Assembly: GCF_002803605.1 (NCBI RefSeq)
Contig: NZ_PHRG01000001.1
Coordinates: 694,819 to 758,818 of the forward strand
From: Acinetobacter pseudolwoffii
GTDB lineage: Bacteria; Pseudomonadota; Gammaproteobacteria; Pseudomonadales; Moraxellaceae
Direction of reading: 5' to 3'
Length of the DNA: 64,000 nt
Shown: positions 29,345 through 37,046 of the stretch, piece after piece
Position numbering within the stretch: the first letter of the stretch is position 1
How the letters are laid out: each line of letters opens with the position of its first letter
The notes under the pieces: model-generated
What the model saw: only the letters and a program-made list of their open reading frames with translations
The model's database searches: none
Told to the model about the DNA's origin: nothing
Position numbers and translations under genes: made by a program

Positions 29345-31038
29345 TGTTGGCTGATCCAAGTAAAAAATACCGTCGTATGTATCAGCGTGTGGACTTACCA
29401 GACCGTCAATGGCCGAACAATGAAATCAACAAAGCGCCAATCTGGATGAGTACTGACCTGCGTGATGGTAACCAGGCGATCTTCGAGCCAATGAACATGG
29501 AGCAAAAATTCAAGATGTTCCAGATGTTGGTGAAAATCGGTTTCAAGCATATTGAAATTGGCTTCCCTTCAGCATCGCAAATTGACTTTGATTTCACCCG
29601 TAAATTGATTGAAGAAGATCATATTCCTGAAGATGTTTATATCGAAGTTTTGGTTCAAGCCCGTGATCATTTAATTGCTCGTACCTTTGAATCTTTACAG
29701 GGTGCAAAACGTGCCATTGTGCATATCTACAACTCCAATTCACCGACTTTCCGCGAGAAAGTCTTGAATGTAGATGTAGCGGGCGCAAAACAATTAGCCG
29801 TCAATGCAGCACAAAAAGTCAAAGAATATGCCGCAAAACAGCCTGAAACTGAATTTGTCTTCCAGTACAGTCCGGAATGTTTCACTGCGACTGAATTAGA
29901 AGTCGCAAAAGATGTCTGTGATGCTGTGACTGAAATCTGGGAAGCATCACCGACCAATAAAGTGATCTTGAATTTGCCAGCAACGGTAGAAGTCTCAGGT
30001 CCACACATCTATGCCGATCAAATCGAATGGATGCACCGCAACATTCAGCGTCGTGACGGCGTGATTATTTCAGTGCACTGTCATAATGACCGTGGTTGCG
30101 GCATCGCGGCATCTGAATTGGCGATGATGGCTGGTGCCGATCGTGTTGAAGGTTGTGTGTTTGGGAACGGTGAGCGTACCGGTAACGTCGATGTGGCAGC
30201 AATCGCATTGAACATGTATACCCAAGGTGTTGCGCCAAACCTGGATTTCTCCAATATCAATGAAATTATCGCGACTATAGAAGAATGTACTGGTTTACCT
30301 GTGCATCCACGTCATCCATACGCAGGTGATTTGGTCTTTACTGCATTCTCCGGTTCACATCAGGATGCGATCAAAAAAGGTTTCGAATTCCAGAAAGACC
30401 AAGAAATGTGGGATATGCCATATTTACCAATCGATCCAAAAGACTTGGGTCGTGACTATGATGCGGTGATTCGCGTTAACTCACAGTCAGGTAAAGGCGG
30501 TATCGCCTACTTGTTAGAATCGAATTACAACGTGACTTTACCACGTCGTTTACAAATCGAGTTCTCGCAAATTGTACAAAAACGTACCGATGAACAAGGC
30601 ACTGAAATTTCTGCAACCGAGATCTGGAAGTTGTTTAAAGAGACTTATGTCGATGTTAAACATGTACATTACTCGACTAAAAACTACAAGTTATCGGATG
30701 ACAATGGCAATCAGGTGATTGAGCTGGATCTTGAAGTTGAGGGTCAGTCCCGCCGTGTTCGCGGTGAAGGCAATGGTCCAATTTCTGCAATCTTGGATGC
30801 ACTTCAGTTACCGATTGATGTGGTGAACTATGAAGAGCGCAGCATCAGTTCAGGTGCGCATGCCAAAGCCTTGGCCTTGATTGAACTGCAAGTCAAAGGC
30901 ACTGGCAAGTCTGCCTTTGGTGCGGGTGTACATGACAACATCGTGACCTCTTCGATTGAAGCAATTCTTGCCTCGACCAACCGTCTGATTGATCAAGGTG
31001 TATTAAGCACTGATCAGGTAATCGCTGCTGCGGTCTAA
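29341..31038 (+). CDS. leuA: 2-isopropylmalate synthase
   Basis: This is the first committed enzyme of leucine synthesis, condensing acetyl-CoA with 2-oxoisovalerate. The ATG at 29341, with AAGGAG 8 bp upstream, gives 565 residues (MMLADPSKKYRRMYQ), the length of the long LeuA type. The frame is open for a further 58 codons upstream, but those residues are low-complexity and lie in the hairpin leader. The metal-binding and active-site stretches are MSTDLRDGNQA, SVHCHNDRG and GNGERTGNVD. The C-terminal regulatory (leucine-binding) domain is represented by GEGNGPISAILDAL and HAKALALIELQ. It is monocistronic. Confidence 0.95.
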   Translation: MMLADPSKKYRRMYQRVDLPDRQWPNNEINKAPIWMSTDLRDGNQAIFEPMNMEQKFKMFQMLVKIGFKHIEIGFPSASQIDFDFTRKLIEEDHIPEDVYIEVLVQARDHLIARTFESLQGAKRAIVHIYNSNSPTFREKVLNVDVAGAKQLAVNAAQKVKEYAAKQPETEFVFQYSPECFTATELEVAKDVCDAVTEIWEASPTNKVILNLPATVEVSGPHIYADQIEWMHRNIQRRDGVIISVHCHNDRGCGIAASELAMMAGADRVEGCVFGNGERTGNVDVAAIALNMYTQGVAPNLDFSNINEIIATIEECTGLPVHPRHPYAGDLVFTAFSGSHQDAIKKGFEFQKDQEMWDMPYLPIDPKDLGRDYDAVIRVNSQSGKGGIAYLLESNYNVTLPRRLQIEFSQIVQKRTDEQGTEISATEIWKLFKETYVDVKHVHYSTKNYKLSDDNGNQVIELDLEVEGQSRRVRGEGNGPISAILDALQLPIDVVNYEERSISSGAHAKALALIELQVKGTGKSAFGAGVHDNIVTSSIEAILASTNRLIDQGVLSTDQVIAAAV

Positions 31039-31085
31039 CCGGCTGTATTAGAATTAGCGATAATTCATAGCACTAAAATGACTTT

Positions 31086-31119
31086 AGAAGGATATCCGCT
31101 AGTGGTATCCTTTTATTAT
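31086..31119 (+). terminator. Terminator of leuA
   Basis: AAGGATA(T)CC pairs with GGTATCCTT with one bulged T, followed by TTTTATTATT. Confidence 0.7.
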
Positions 31120-31151
31120 TCATACTCAAGATTTTAAGGCGAATCCTCCCC

Positions 31152-32312
31152 GTGTCTTTTCCAGCTGACTCAGTGGGCATTGTTGTCCCACAAAAGTTCC
31201 AATTTGAAGAGCCGTTAGAGCTTGAATGCGGTCGCATCCTCCCCCGTTTTGAACTGATGGTTGAAACTTACGGTACCTTAAATGCTGACAAGTCGAATGC
31301 CATTCTGATTTGTCATGCCCTTTCTGGTCATCATCATGCCGCAGGTTATCATCATGAAGATGATAAAAAGGCCGGCTGGTGGGACGCCTGTATTGGTCCC
31401 GGCAAAGCCATTGATACTGCAAAATTCTTTGTGGTTTCACTGAATAATATTGGGGGCTGTAGTGGCTCTACCGGTCCAACCTCACCAAATCCTGAAAATG
31501 AAAACCGTCCTTATGGTCCAGATTTTCCGCTGGTCACGGTCCGCGACTGGGTTAAAACTCAGGCTTTATTGTCCGATCGTTTAGGCATTCAGACTTGGGA
31601 TGCCATCATTGGTGGTTCACTCGGTGGCATGCAGGCACTGCAATGGTCAGTGGATTACCCGAACCGTTTAAGAAAATGTGTGATTATTGCCAGTGCGCCA
31701 AAACTTTCAGCACAGAATATTGCCTTTAATGAAGTAGCACGTCAGTCAATTTTGTCTGATCCTGACTTCCACAACGGCCGTTATCTGGAAAATGACAGCT
31801 ATCCCAAACGTGGCCTGATCCTGGCGCGTATGGTCGGTCATATTACCTACCTGTCCGAAGAAGCCATGAAGCAGAAATTTGGCCGTGATCTGAAATCTGG
31901 CAAATTTATGTATGGTTTTGATGTCGAATTCCAGGTCGAAAGTTATTTGCGTTATCAGGGTGAACAGTTCAGCCGTAACTTTGATGCCAATACCTATCTG
32001 ATCATGACCAAAGCACTGGATTATTTTGATCCGTCACGTGAATATGAGCAGTCACTGAAAAAAGCCATGGCCCATACCCAGTGCAAATTTTTGGTGGTGT
32101 CCTTCACGACTGACTGGCGTTTTACCCCTGCCCGCTCGCAGGAAATTGTGGATGCATTAATTAGCAACCATAAACCGGTGAGCTATTTAGATATTGATGC
32201 CGAACAGGGTCATGATTCCTTCCTGTTCCCGATTCCCCTGTATGTAAAATCTTTGCGTGCATTCCTGGGTGGTGAAGAACACCTGAAAGCCACACCGAAG
32301 GAGGCCGTATAA
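31152..32312 (+). CDS. metX: Homoserine O-acyltransferase MetX
   Basis: This alpha/beta-hydrolase-fold enzyme activates homoserine for methionine synthesis. It starts at GTG 31152 and has 386 residues. [29 protein letters not shown] and the nucleophile loop GGSLGGMQ near residue 160 are conserved, and EQGHDSF near the end holds the catalytic Asp/His region. Related Acinetobacter enzymes are described as succinyl-CoA users (MetXS) despite their MetX fold, so the acyl donor may be succinyl-CoA; the sequence alone does not settle it. Its stop overlaps the metW start (TAATG). Confidence 0.94.
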   Translation: MSFPADSVGIVVPQKFQFEEPLELECGRILPRFELMVETYGTLNADKSNAILICHALSGHHHAAGYHHEDDKKAGWWDACIGPGKAIDTAKFFVVSLNNIGGCSGSTGPTSPNPENENRPYGPDFPLVTVRDWVKTQALLSDRLGIQTWDAIIGGSLGGMQALQWSVDYPNRLRKCVIIASAPKLSAQNIAFNEVARQSILSDPDFHNGRYLENDSYPKRGLILARMVGHITYLSEEAMKQKFGRDLKSGKFMYGFDVEFQVESYLRYQGEQFSRNFDANTYLIMTKALDYFDPSREYEQSLKKAMAHTQCKFLVVSFTTDWRFTPARSQEIVDALISNHKPVSYLDIDAEQGHDSFLFPIPLYVKSLRAFLGGEEHLKATPKEAV

Positions 32313-32905
32313 TGCGTATCGATCAACAACTCGCTGAAAAGTGGATTAAGCCCGGTTCTAGCGTGCTCGACCTGGGTTGTGGCGATGGTGAACTGCTGGC
32401 ACAAATGAGTAAAAAACACGATATTCGTGCATACGGATTGGAAATTGATCAGGAAAAGATTGCAATTGCGGTCAGTCGCGGGTTAAATATCATCCAACAA
32501 GACTTAAACCTCGGTTTAAGCCGCTTTGCCGACCAGTCTTTTGACAATGTGGTCATGGCACAAGCTTTGCAGGCTGTAGATGCACCTGACGTATTATTGC
32601 GTGATATGGTGCGTGTAGGGAAACAGGCCATTATTACGTTTCCAAACTTTGCCCACTGGAAGACCCGTTCTTTCTTGGCGATCAAAGGAAAAATGCCGGT
32701 TTCTGAAGCCTTGCCTTATATGTGGTATAACACCCCGAATATCCACTTATGTACATTCCGTGACTTTGAAGCACTCTGTGCGGAAAATAACATCAAAATT
32801 ATTAATCGACTCGCTGTGAACGGGAATCAAGAAGATAGTTTGCTGAGCAAACATCTCCCTAATCTATTTGGTGAAGTCGCAATTTATCGAGTGAGCGCGC
32901 TATGA
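32312..32905 (+). CDS. metW: Methionine biosynthesis protein MetW
   Basis: A 197-residue SAM-methyltransferase-like protein (SVLDLGCGDGELL, then QALQAVDAPD) that always accompanies metX in proteobacteria. In Pseudomonas, MetW is needed for efficient MetX function. A strong AAGGAGG lies 8 bp before ATG 32312. It overlaps metX by one base upstream and the sel1 gene by four bases downstream, implying translational coupling of all three. Confidence 0.95.
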   Translation: MRIDQQLAEKWIKPGSSVLDLGCGDGELLAQMSKKHDIRAYGLEIDQEKIAIAVSRGLNIIQQDLNLGLSRFADQSFDNVVMAQALQAVDAPDVLLRDMVRVGKQAIITFPNFAHWKTRSFLAIKGKMPVSEALPYMWYNTPNIHLCTFRDFEALCAENNIKIINRLAVNGNQEDSLLSKHLPNLFGEVAIYRVSAL

Positions 32906-33492
32906 AAAAATTATTATTAGGTACGACGCTACTGGCTGGACTTTTTGGCATGCAAGCCCATGCCGACTATGTTGCTCCAAGTCCTTCTGTTGCCAGTCAA
33001 GCGGCTCAGTATTCAGTAATGGATATCAACAGTCTGATCAAAGCAGCTAAAGCAGGTCAGGCCGGTGCACAGTTTTATCTGGCCACCAAATACCAGTATG
33101 GCAAAGACATTCAAAAAGATGAACGACAGGCCTTTGCCTGGTACAAAGCTGCTGCCGATCAAGGTTTAGCTGTGGCGCAGTTAAATGTCGGCCGTATGCT
33201 GGCAGATGGCATGGGCACCCGAAAAGATGAAGCGCTGGCACGTCAGTATTTTGAAAAAGCAGCCAGCCGTGGTGATAACCGTGCCAGCTTTAACCTGGCC
33301 ATGATGGAAGAGAAAAAGAAAAACTACATGGGTGCTTATCAGTGGTATGAACTGTCTACCCGTGATGGCATGCTCGACAATAAAGTGATTACCCTTTCTG
33401 AAGGCAAGAAAACAGCATTGGCGGCAAACTTGACCCAGGAACAGATCCGTCAGGCGCGTGACCGTGCCGACAGATGGATTCAGGCACAATAA
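32902..33492 (+). CDS. Sel1-repeat exported protein
   Basis: This 196-residue protein starts at ATG 32902, overlapping the metW stop by four bases (ATGA). A signal peptide MKKLLLGTTLLAGLFGMQAHA ends before DYVAP. Three Sel1-like (TPR-related) repeats follow from about residue 50: GQAGAQFYLATKYQYG, DQGLAVAQLNVGRMLADG and SRGDNRASFNLAMM. Such proteins act as periplasmic adaptors. Its coupling to metXW is conserved-looking but no methionine role can be deduced. It ends at a terminator. Confidence 0.85.
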   Translation: MKKLLLGTTLLAGLFGMQAHADYVAPSPSVASQAAQYSVMDINSLIKAAKAGQAGAQFYLATKYQYGKDIQKDERQAFAWYKAAADQGLAVAQLNVGRMLADGMGTRKDEALARQYFEKAASRGDNRASFNLAMMEEKKKNYMGAYQWYELSTRDGMLDNKVITLSEGKKTALAANLTQEQIRQARDRADRWIQAQ

Positions 33493-33507
33493 AGCTGAAT
33501 GGTATAA

Positions 33508-33533
33508 ATAGCACCTTCGGGTGCTTTTTTATT
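33508..33533 (+). terminator. Terminator of metX-metW-sel1
   Basis: GCACC-TTCG-GGTGC hairpin followed by T6. Confidence 0.9.
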
Positions 33534-33594
33534 GCCTACAAACCCGCAATGGCAGTTAAAATAGCACGATTGATATTTAGAGAATGAGTGACAC

Positions 33595-34221
33595 ATGGCT
33601 TCTACAGATTGGTTATCCCAAGGCACACTGGTATTGGCAAGTAATAACAAAGGTAAAATTGCCGAGTTTGAGAAAATGTTTGCGGAACTGCAACTGCCGG
33701 TAGATGTGATTCCTCAAGGTCAACTGAATATCGAAGATGCCATCGAAGATGGCTTAAGCTTTGTTGAAAATGCCATTATCAAGGCACGTCATGCCTCTAA
33801 AATCTCAGGTAAACCTGCGATTGCCGATGACTCAGGCATTTGTGTGCCAGTTCTTGGCGGAGCTCCTGGGATCTACTCAGCACGTTATGCCGGTGAACAT
33901 GGCAATGATGCTGCCAATAATGAGAAACTGCTGGCAGACCTTAAACCATTGCGTAAAGATAGCGAAGCGATTGAAGGCATGTTTGTCTGTGTACTGGCAC
34001 TGGTTCAACATGCTGAAGATCCACTGCCACAAATTTTCCAGGGCATCTGGACGGGTGAAATTTTAGAAGCAGCACGCGGTGAAAATGGCTTCGGTTATGA
34101 CCCGCTGTTCTGGTTGCCGGAACTCGGTATTTCCAGTGCAGAAATGAGCAAAGAAGAAAAGAATAAAATCAGTCATCGTGGTCAGGCCATGCAGCTGTTT
34201 AAAGCCAGTTTGGCGAAATAA
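33595..34221 (+). CDS. rdgB: dITP/XTP pyrophosphatase (RdgB/HAM1)
   Basis: This house-cleaning enzyme hydrolyses deaminated purine nucleoside triphosphates to monophosphates so that they are not built into DNA or RNA. The 208 residues show LVLASNNKGKIAEF, AIADDSGICVPVL, APGIYSARYAG, GFGYDPLFWLPE and ISHRGQA, all family signatures. The start is ATG 33595. The gene is separated from the metX operon by a terminator. Confidence 0.96.
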   Translation: MASTDWLSQGTLVLASNNKGKIAEFEKMFAELQLPVDVIPQGQLNIEDAIEDGLSFVENAIIKARHASKISGKPAIADDSGICVPVLGGAPGIYSARYAGEHGNDAANNEKLLADLKPLRKDSEAIEGMFVCVLALVQHAEDPLPQIFQGIWTGEILEAARGENGFGYDPLFWLPELGISSAEMSKEEKNKISHRGQAMQLFKASLAK

Positions 34222-34230
34222 TTTGTTTTA

Positions 34231-34265
34231 CCCCTCCCTTTTCCAAAGGGAGGTCGGGAGGGATT
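34231..34265. repeat. GC-rich palindromic intergenic element 1
   Basis: CCTCCCTT pairs with AAGGGAGG around a 5-base loop, followed by a second GGGAGGG-type half. It stands out from the AT-rich background and looks like a dispersed intergenic palindrome. Confidence 0.5.
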
Positions 34266-34285
34266 CAAATTTACCTCTTATCAAG

Positions 34286-34326
34286 AATCCCCCTAAATCC
34301 CCATTTTTCAAAGGGGGGGACTTTAT
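34286..34326. repeat. GC-rich palindromic intergenic element 2
   Basis: AATCCCCCT followed by AATCCCC, a T-rich loop and a run of seven G (AAAGGGGGGGA). It is the same design as element 1 (short stem plus an extra half). Together the two elements fill the rdgB / AEC transporter gap. Confidence 0.5.
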
Positions 34327-34361
34327 AACTCTTTCTAGCCTTCTCTCCAAAAAAGGAAACT

Positions 34362-35243
34362 TTATAGCGTAGGCATCACCGCATGCAACACCAGCCCATA
34401 GATCCCAATCAAAATTGCACTCGCAATCGTCCCCGAAGCAATATATTTAGCGGAATGCCCTGTGCCCTGATAATGGGTTTCTAAAGCCACGATGTTCGCT
34501 GCCGGTGGCAATAAGAAATACATCATCATTACACTATAAGTCAGGAGCTGATGTGGAATCGGCAAGAATATATAGGCAATACCAGCCAAGCCTAATGCAA
34601 AAATAAAGCGCCCGCTGATCAGCACCAGACTGCGCTTTAAATCCCTCAGCTGAATACGGACATGACGAAGCCACATGCCCAAAATGCACATTCCTGCAAA
34701 AGTGACTAAAAATTTATTGGCTGCATATGCCCATTGAAGGATGGGATGAAACTCATAATGACTAAAGTCCCAAAATGATAAAACCCCTGCAATACTGAGT
34801 GCGATCACCGGTGGTGATTGCAGGACATTTTTCAGAATAAATGTCCAATCTTGGCGAGTTTGGCTCACGGCAATGACAGCACTGACATTCCCAAATAATG
34901 AGCCACCAATATAAAGTGCAATCATGGTCGACATTGCGTCAGTGCCAAACACTGCTAAGGCAAACGGCAGACCGAGCCATACGCCATTCAAATAGCTAAA
35001 ACACAGCGCACGCAATTTATCTTTGGCAAAATAATAAAACAGGCTAAACAGCACAATTGAACTAAAAATACTAAAGCCCATCAGCCACAGACTGCCCGCT
35101 TTATAAAACACCATATTGTAAATAATCAGCACAGGAATCAGGACACGTGCCAATAAAGCCGCCAAGACAGGTCGAATTGGCTTTAAATATTGCACGCCCC
35201 AATAACCAATCAAAAAAGACAGCAGGGGAAGAATCAAGGCCAT
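34362..35243 (-). CDS. AEC-family membrane transporter
   Basis: A 293-residue integral membrane protein with about ten hydrophobic helices. The family resemblance is to auxin efflux carrier/malate permease-type transporters: VLIPVLIIYNMVF in the first half, and LLPPAANIVALETHYQG in the second half, the conserved Pro/Asn crossover region. Many bacterial members export or import organic acids; the substrate is unknown here. The ATG at 35243 is divergent from tatA. Confidence 0.8.
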   Translation of the reverse strand: MALILPLLSFLIGYWGVQYLKPIRPVLAALLARVLIPVLIIYNMVFYKAGSLWLMGFSIFSSIVLFSLFYYFAKDKLRALCFSYLNGVWLGLPFALAVFGTDAMSTMIALYIGGSLFGNVSAVIAVSQTRQDWTFILKNVLQSPPVIALSIAGVLSFWDFSHYEFHPILQWAYAANKFLVTFAGMCILGMWLRHVRIQLRDLKRSLVLISGRFIFALGLAGIAYIFLPIPHQLLTYSVMMMYFLLPPAANIVALETHYQGTGHSAKYIASGTIASAILIGIYGLVLHAVMPTL

Positions 35244-35355
35244 GACAGTGCTGCTGAGATTTCCATATCAGGTTATATGCTAGCACAGCATCCTTTTCAT
35301 CTAATGATAGATTTTTCATATGAATTACTCATTACCCTGCTGCCGTGTCGGCAAA

Positions 35356-35384
35356 CTGTCATTAAAGCGTCACTGCATTGTCAT
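35356..35384 (+). promoter_or_regulatory. Three tandem Pho half-sites upstream of tatA
   Basis: CTGTCAT (35356-35362), GCGTCAC (35367-35373) and TTGTCAT (35378-35384) lie in exact 11-bp register with 4-bp spacers. The first pair matches the PhoB consensus except for two bases. The tatA ATG is 45 bp downstream. I see no strong -10, only TGAGAT at 35395-35400. Confidence 0.7.
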
Positions 35385-35428
35385 ACAAGCCTGCTGAGAT
35401 AGGGGCATGAAATATAGAGGATAAAATA

Positions 35429-35647
35429 ATGGCAGGATTATCAATTTGGCATGTGCTGATTTTTGCAATTGTGGTGATTTTATTGTTTGGTACATCGAAG
35501 CTGAAAAACCTGGGTAAAGATGTCGGCGGTGCAATTAAAGACTTTAAAAAATCAGTCAAAGATGAAGAAGCAGAAATGGCCAAGCTGCAAGAACCGCGAA
35601 CGATTGATGCACAAGTCAAAACCCCTGAAACCTCGATCAAGAGTTAA
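35429..35647 (+). CDS. tatA: Twin-arginine translocase subunit TatA
   Basis: A 72-residue protein with one N-terminal membrane helix ([18 protein letters not shown]), the FG hinge and an amphipathic helix ([20 protein letters not shown]). It oligomerises to form the pore of the Tat pathway, which exports folded proteins. AGAGG precedes the ATG by 9 bp. It is first in a tatABC operon; tatB follows after 9 bp. Upstream Pho half-sites suggest phosphate control. Confidence 0.96.
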   Translation: MAGLSIWHVLIFAIVVILLFGTSKLKNLGKDVGGAIKDFKKSVKDEEAEMAKLQEPRTIDAQVKTPETSIKS

Positions 35648-35656
35648 GAGTCCGCT

Positions 35657-36079
35657 ATGCTCAATATCGGAATGACCGAGCTGCTGATTTTCGGGATTAT
35701 TGCACTTCTGGTGCTTGGGCCAGACAAGTTACCTGAGGCAGTCCGTTTTGTCGGAACATGGTATGGCAAGATCAAGCGCATGGTCAGCAATGTTCAGAAC
35801 GATCTGGATCGTGAATTACGCTTGTCCGAACTGCGAGAACAGATGCAGGTCGAAATGCAGCGGATCCAGCAACTCGAAGCCAAGATGCAGGCACAAATGG
35901 CAGATTTGCAGCAGCCCATTGCAACTGATGAATTAAAAATAAAGCCTCAGGCTGCCCAGCCCGTGCTTCGCTATCAGCCTGTAGTACAGCCCGTATCAGT
36001 GGTGTATTTACCTCAGCCTGCACAAACTCAAGCAGTGATTTCCCAACAACGCTATACAGAAATGAAGGTGGCCGTATGA
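35657..36079 (+). CDS. tatB: Twin-arginine translocase subunit TatB
   Basis: A 140-residue protein starting MLNIGMTELLIFG, with the conserved Glu in the membrane helix, the GPDKLPEAVR hinge and a long amphipathic, then Gln/Pro-rich, C-terminal tail. With TatC it forms the signal-peptide receptor of the Tat system. It overlaps tatC by four bases (ATGA). Confidence 0.95.
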   Translation: MLNIGMTELLIFGIIALLVLGPDKLPEAVRFVGTWYGKIKRMVSNVQNDLDRELRLSELREQMQVEMQRIQQLEAKMQAQMADLQQPIATDELKIKPQAAQPVLRYQPVVQPVSVVYLPQPAQTQAVISQQRYTEMKVAV

Positions 36080-36852
36080 CATCCTTGCCGACCACACCAG
36101 CCTCAAATGATGCTGCAGCGCTGAATCTTGAACAGATGCCGATTACCCAGCATTTGGTGGTGTTAAGAAAACATCTGTTTAAAGTGGTTGCTGTCCTGAT
36201 TGGCCTGTTTTTCTGTTTGCTGCCCTTTGCCAATCAGACCTATCAATGGCTATCTGAACCTTTACGGGCACAATTGCCTGCCAGCTCGACCATGATTGCT
36301 ACGGATGTGACGGCAACATTCATGGCACCGTTCAAGCTGAATTTCTTTGTGGCGCTGATGATCACAATGCCGTTTATTCTGTATCAGCTCTGGACATTTG
36401 TTAAACCGGCGTTATATGCCAAAGAAAAGAGTCTGGCGCTGCCGCTTTTGATCGGCAGTATTGTGCTGTTTTATACCGGGATCAGCTTTGCCTACTTTGT
36501 GGCCTTGCCTTCGATCCTGCATTTTTTTATCAGTGTCTCGCCGGAAACTGTGGCACCGATGACCGACATTAACAGTTATCTTAGCTTCTGTTTAAAGCTG
36601 TTTCTGGTCTTTGGTTTTACCTTTGAAATCCCGATTATTACCTTGGTTTTAATCCTGATTGGGGCAGTTTCAACACAAACCCTGGTGGAGAAACGGCGCT
36701 TTATTATTGTCGGCTGTTTCTTTGTCGCGATGTTCGTGACACCACCAGATGCACTGTCGATGATCATGTTGGCTTTACCGATGTGGTTGCTGTTTGAACT
36801 GGGTTTGCTGGCCGGAAAACTGATCGAAAAACGGCGTTTAAAAGCGCAATAA
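36076..36852 (+). CDS. tatC: Twin-arginine translocase subunit TatC
   Basis: A 258-residue membrane protein with six predicted helices. The N-terminal QMPITQHLVVLRKHLFKV matches the cytoplasmic cap that binds the twin-arginine motif; YQLWTFVKPALYAKEK and FEIPIITLVLILIG are typical. It is last in the tatABC operon, followed by a terminator and then phoX, which encodes a Tat substrate. Confidence 0.96.
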   Translation: MTSLPTTPASNDAAALNLEQMPITQHLVVLRKHLFKVVAVLIGLFFCLLPFANQTYQWLSEPLRAQLPASSTMIATDVTATFMAPFKLNFFVALMITMPFILYQLWTFVKPALYAKEKSLALPLLIGSIVLFYTGISFAYFVALPSILHFFISVSPETVAPMTDINSYLSFCLKLFLVFGFTFEIPIITLVLILIGAVSTQTLVEKRRFIIVGCFFVAMFVTPPDALSMIMLALPMWLLFELGLLAGKLIEKRRLKAQ

Positions 36853-36889
36853 GAACAATCAGCCAAAACAAAAATCATGCTTTAACTCA

Positions 36890-36911
36890 GGCAGCTCCGG
36901 CTGTCTTTTTA
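36890..36911 (+). terminator. Terminator of tatABC
   Basis: GGCAGC-TCCG-GCTGTC hairpin (one G-T pair) followed by T6. It separates tatC from phoX, which therefore needs its own promoter. Confidence 0.75.
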
Positions 36912-36952
36912 TTTTCAAAATATTATTAAAATACTGATTTATTTAATCTTAA

Positions 36953-36980
36953 TGTCACATTTCCTTAAGATTAGTGTCAT
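36953..36980 (+). promoter_or_regulatory. Candidate PhoB half-sites upstream of phoX
   Basis: TGTCAC (36953-36958) and TGTCAT (36975-36980) are 22 bp apart, two periods of 11, with a degenerate repeat between them. This is weaker than the sites before tatA and the microprotein gene. Confidence 0.45.
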
Positions 36981-37046
36981 ATCCCAAGCTTAAGGTATTG
37001 AAAACTTCTACACCACCAAGCACTTATTTTTACTTGAGACTTTAAA

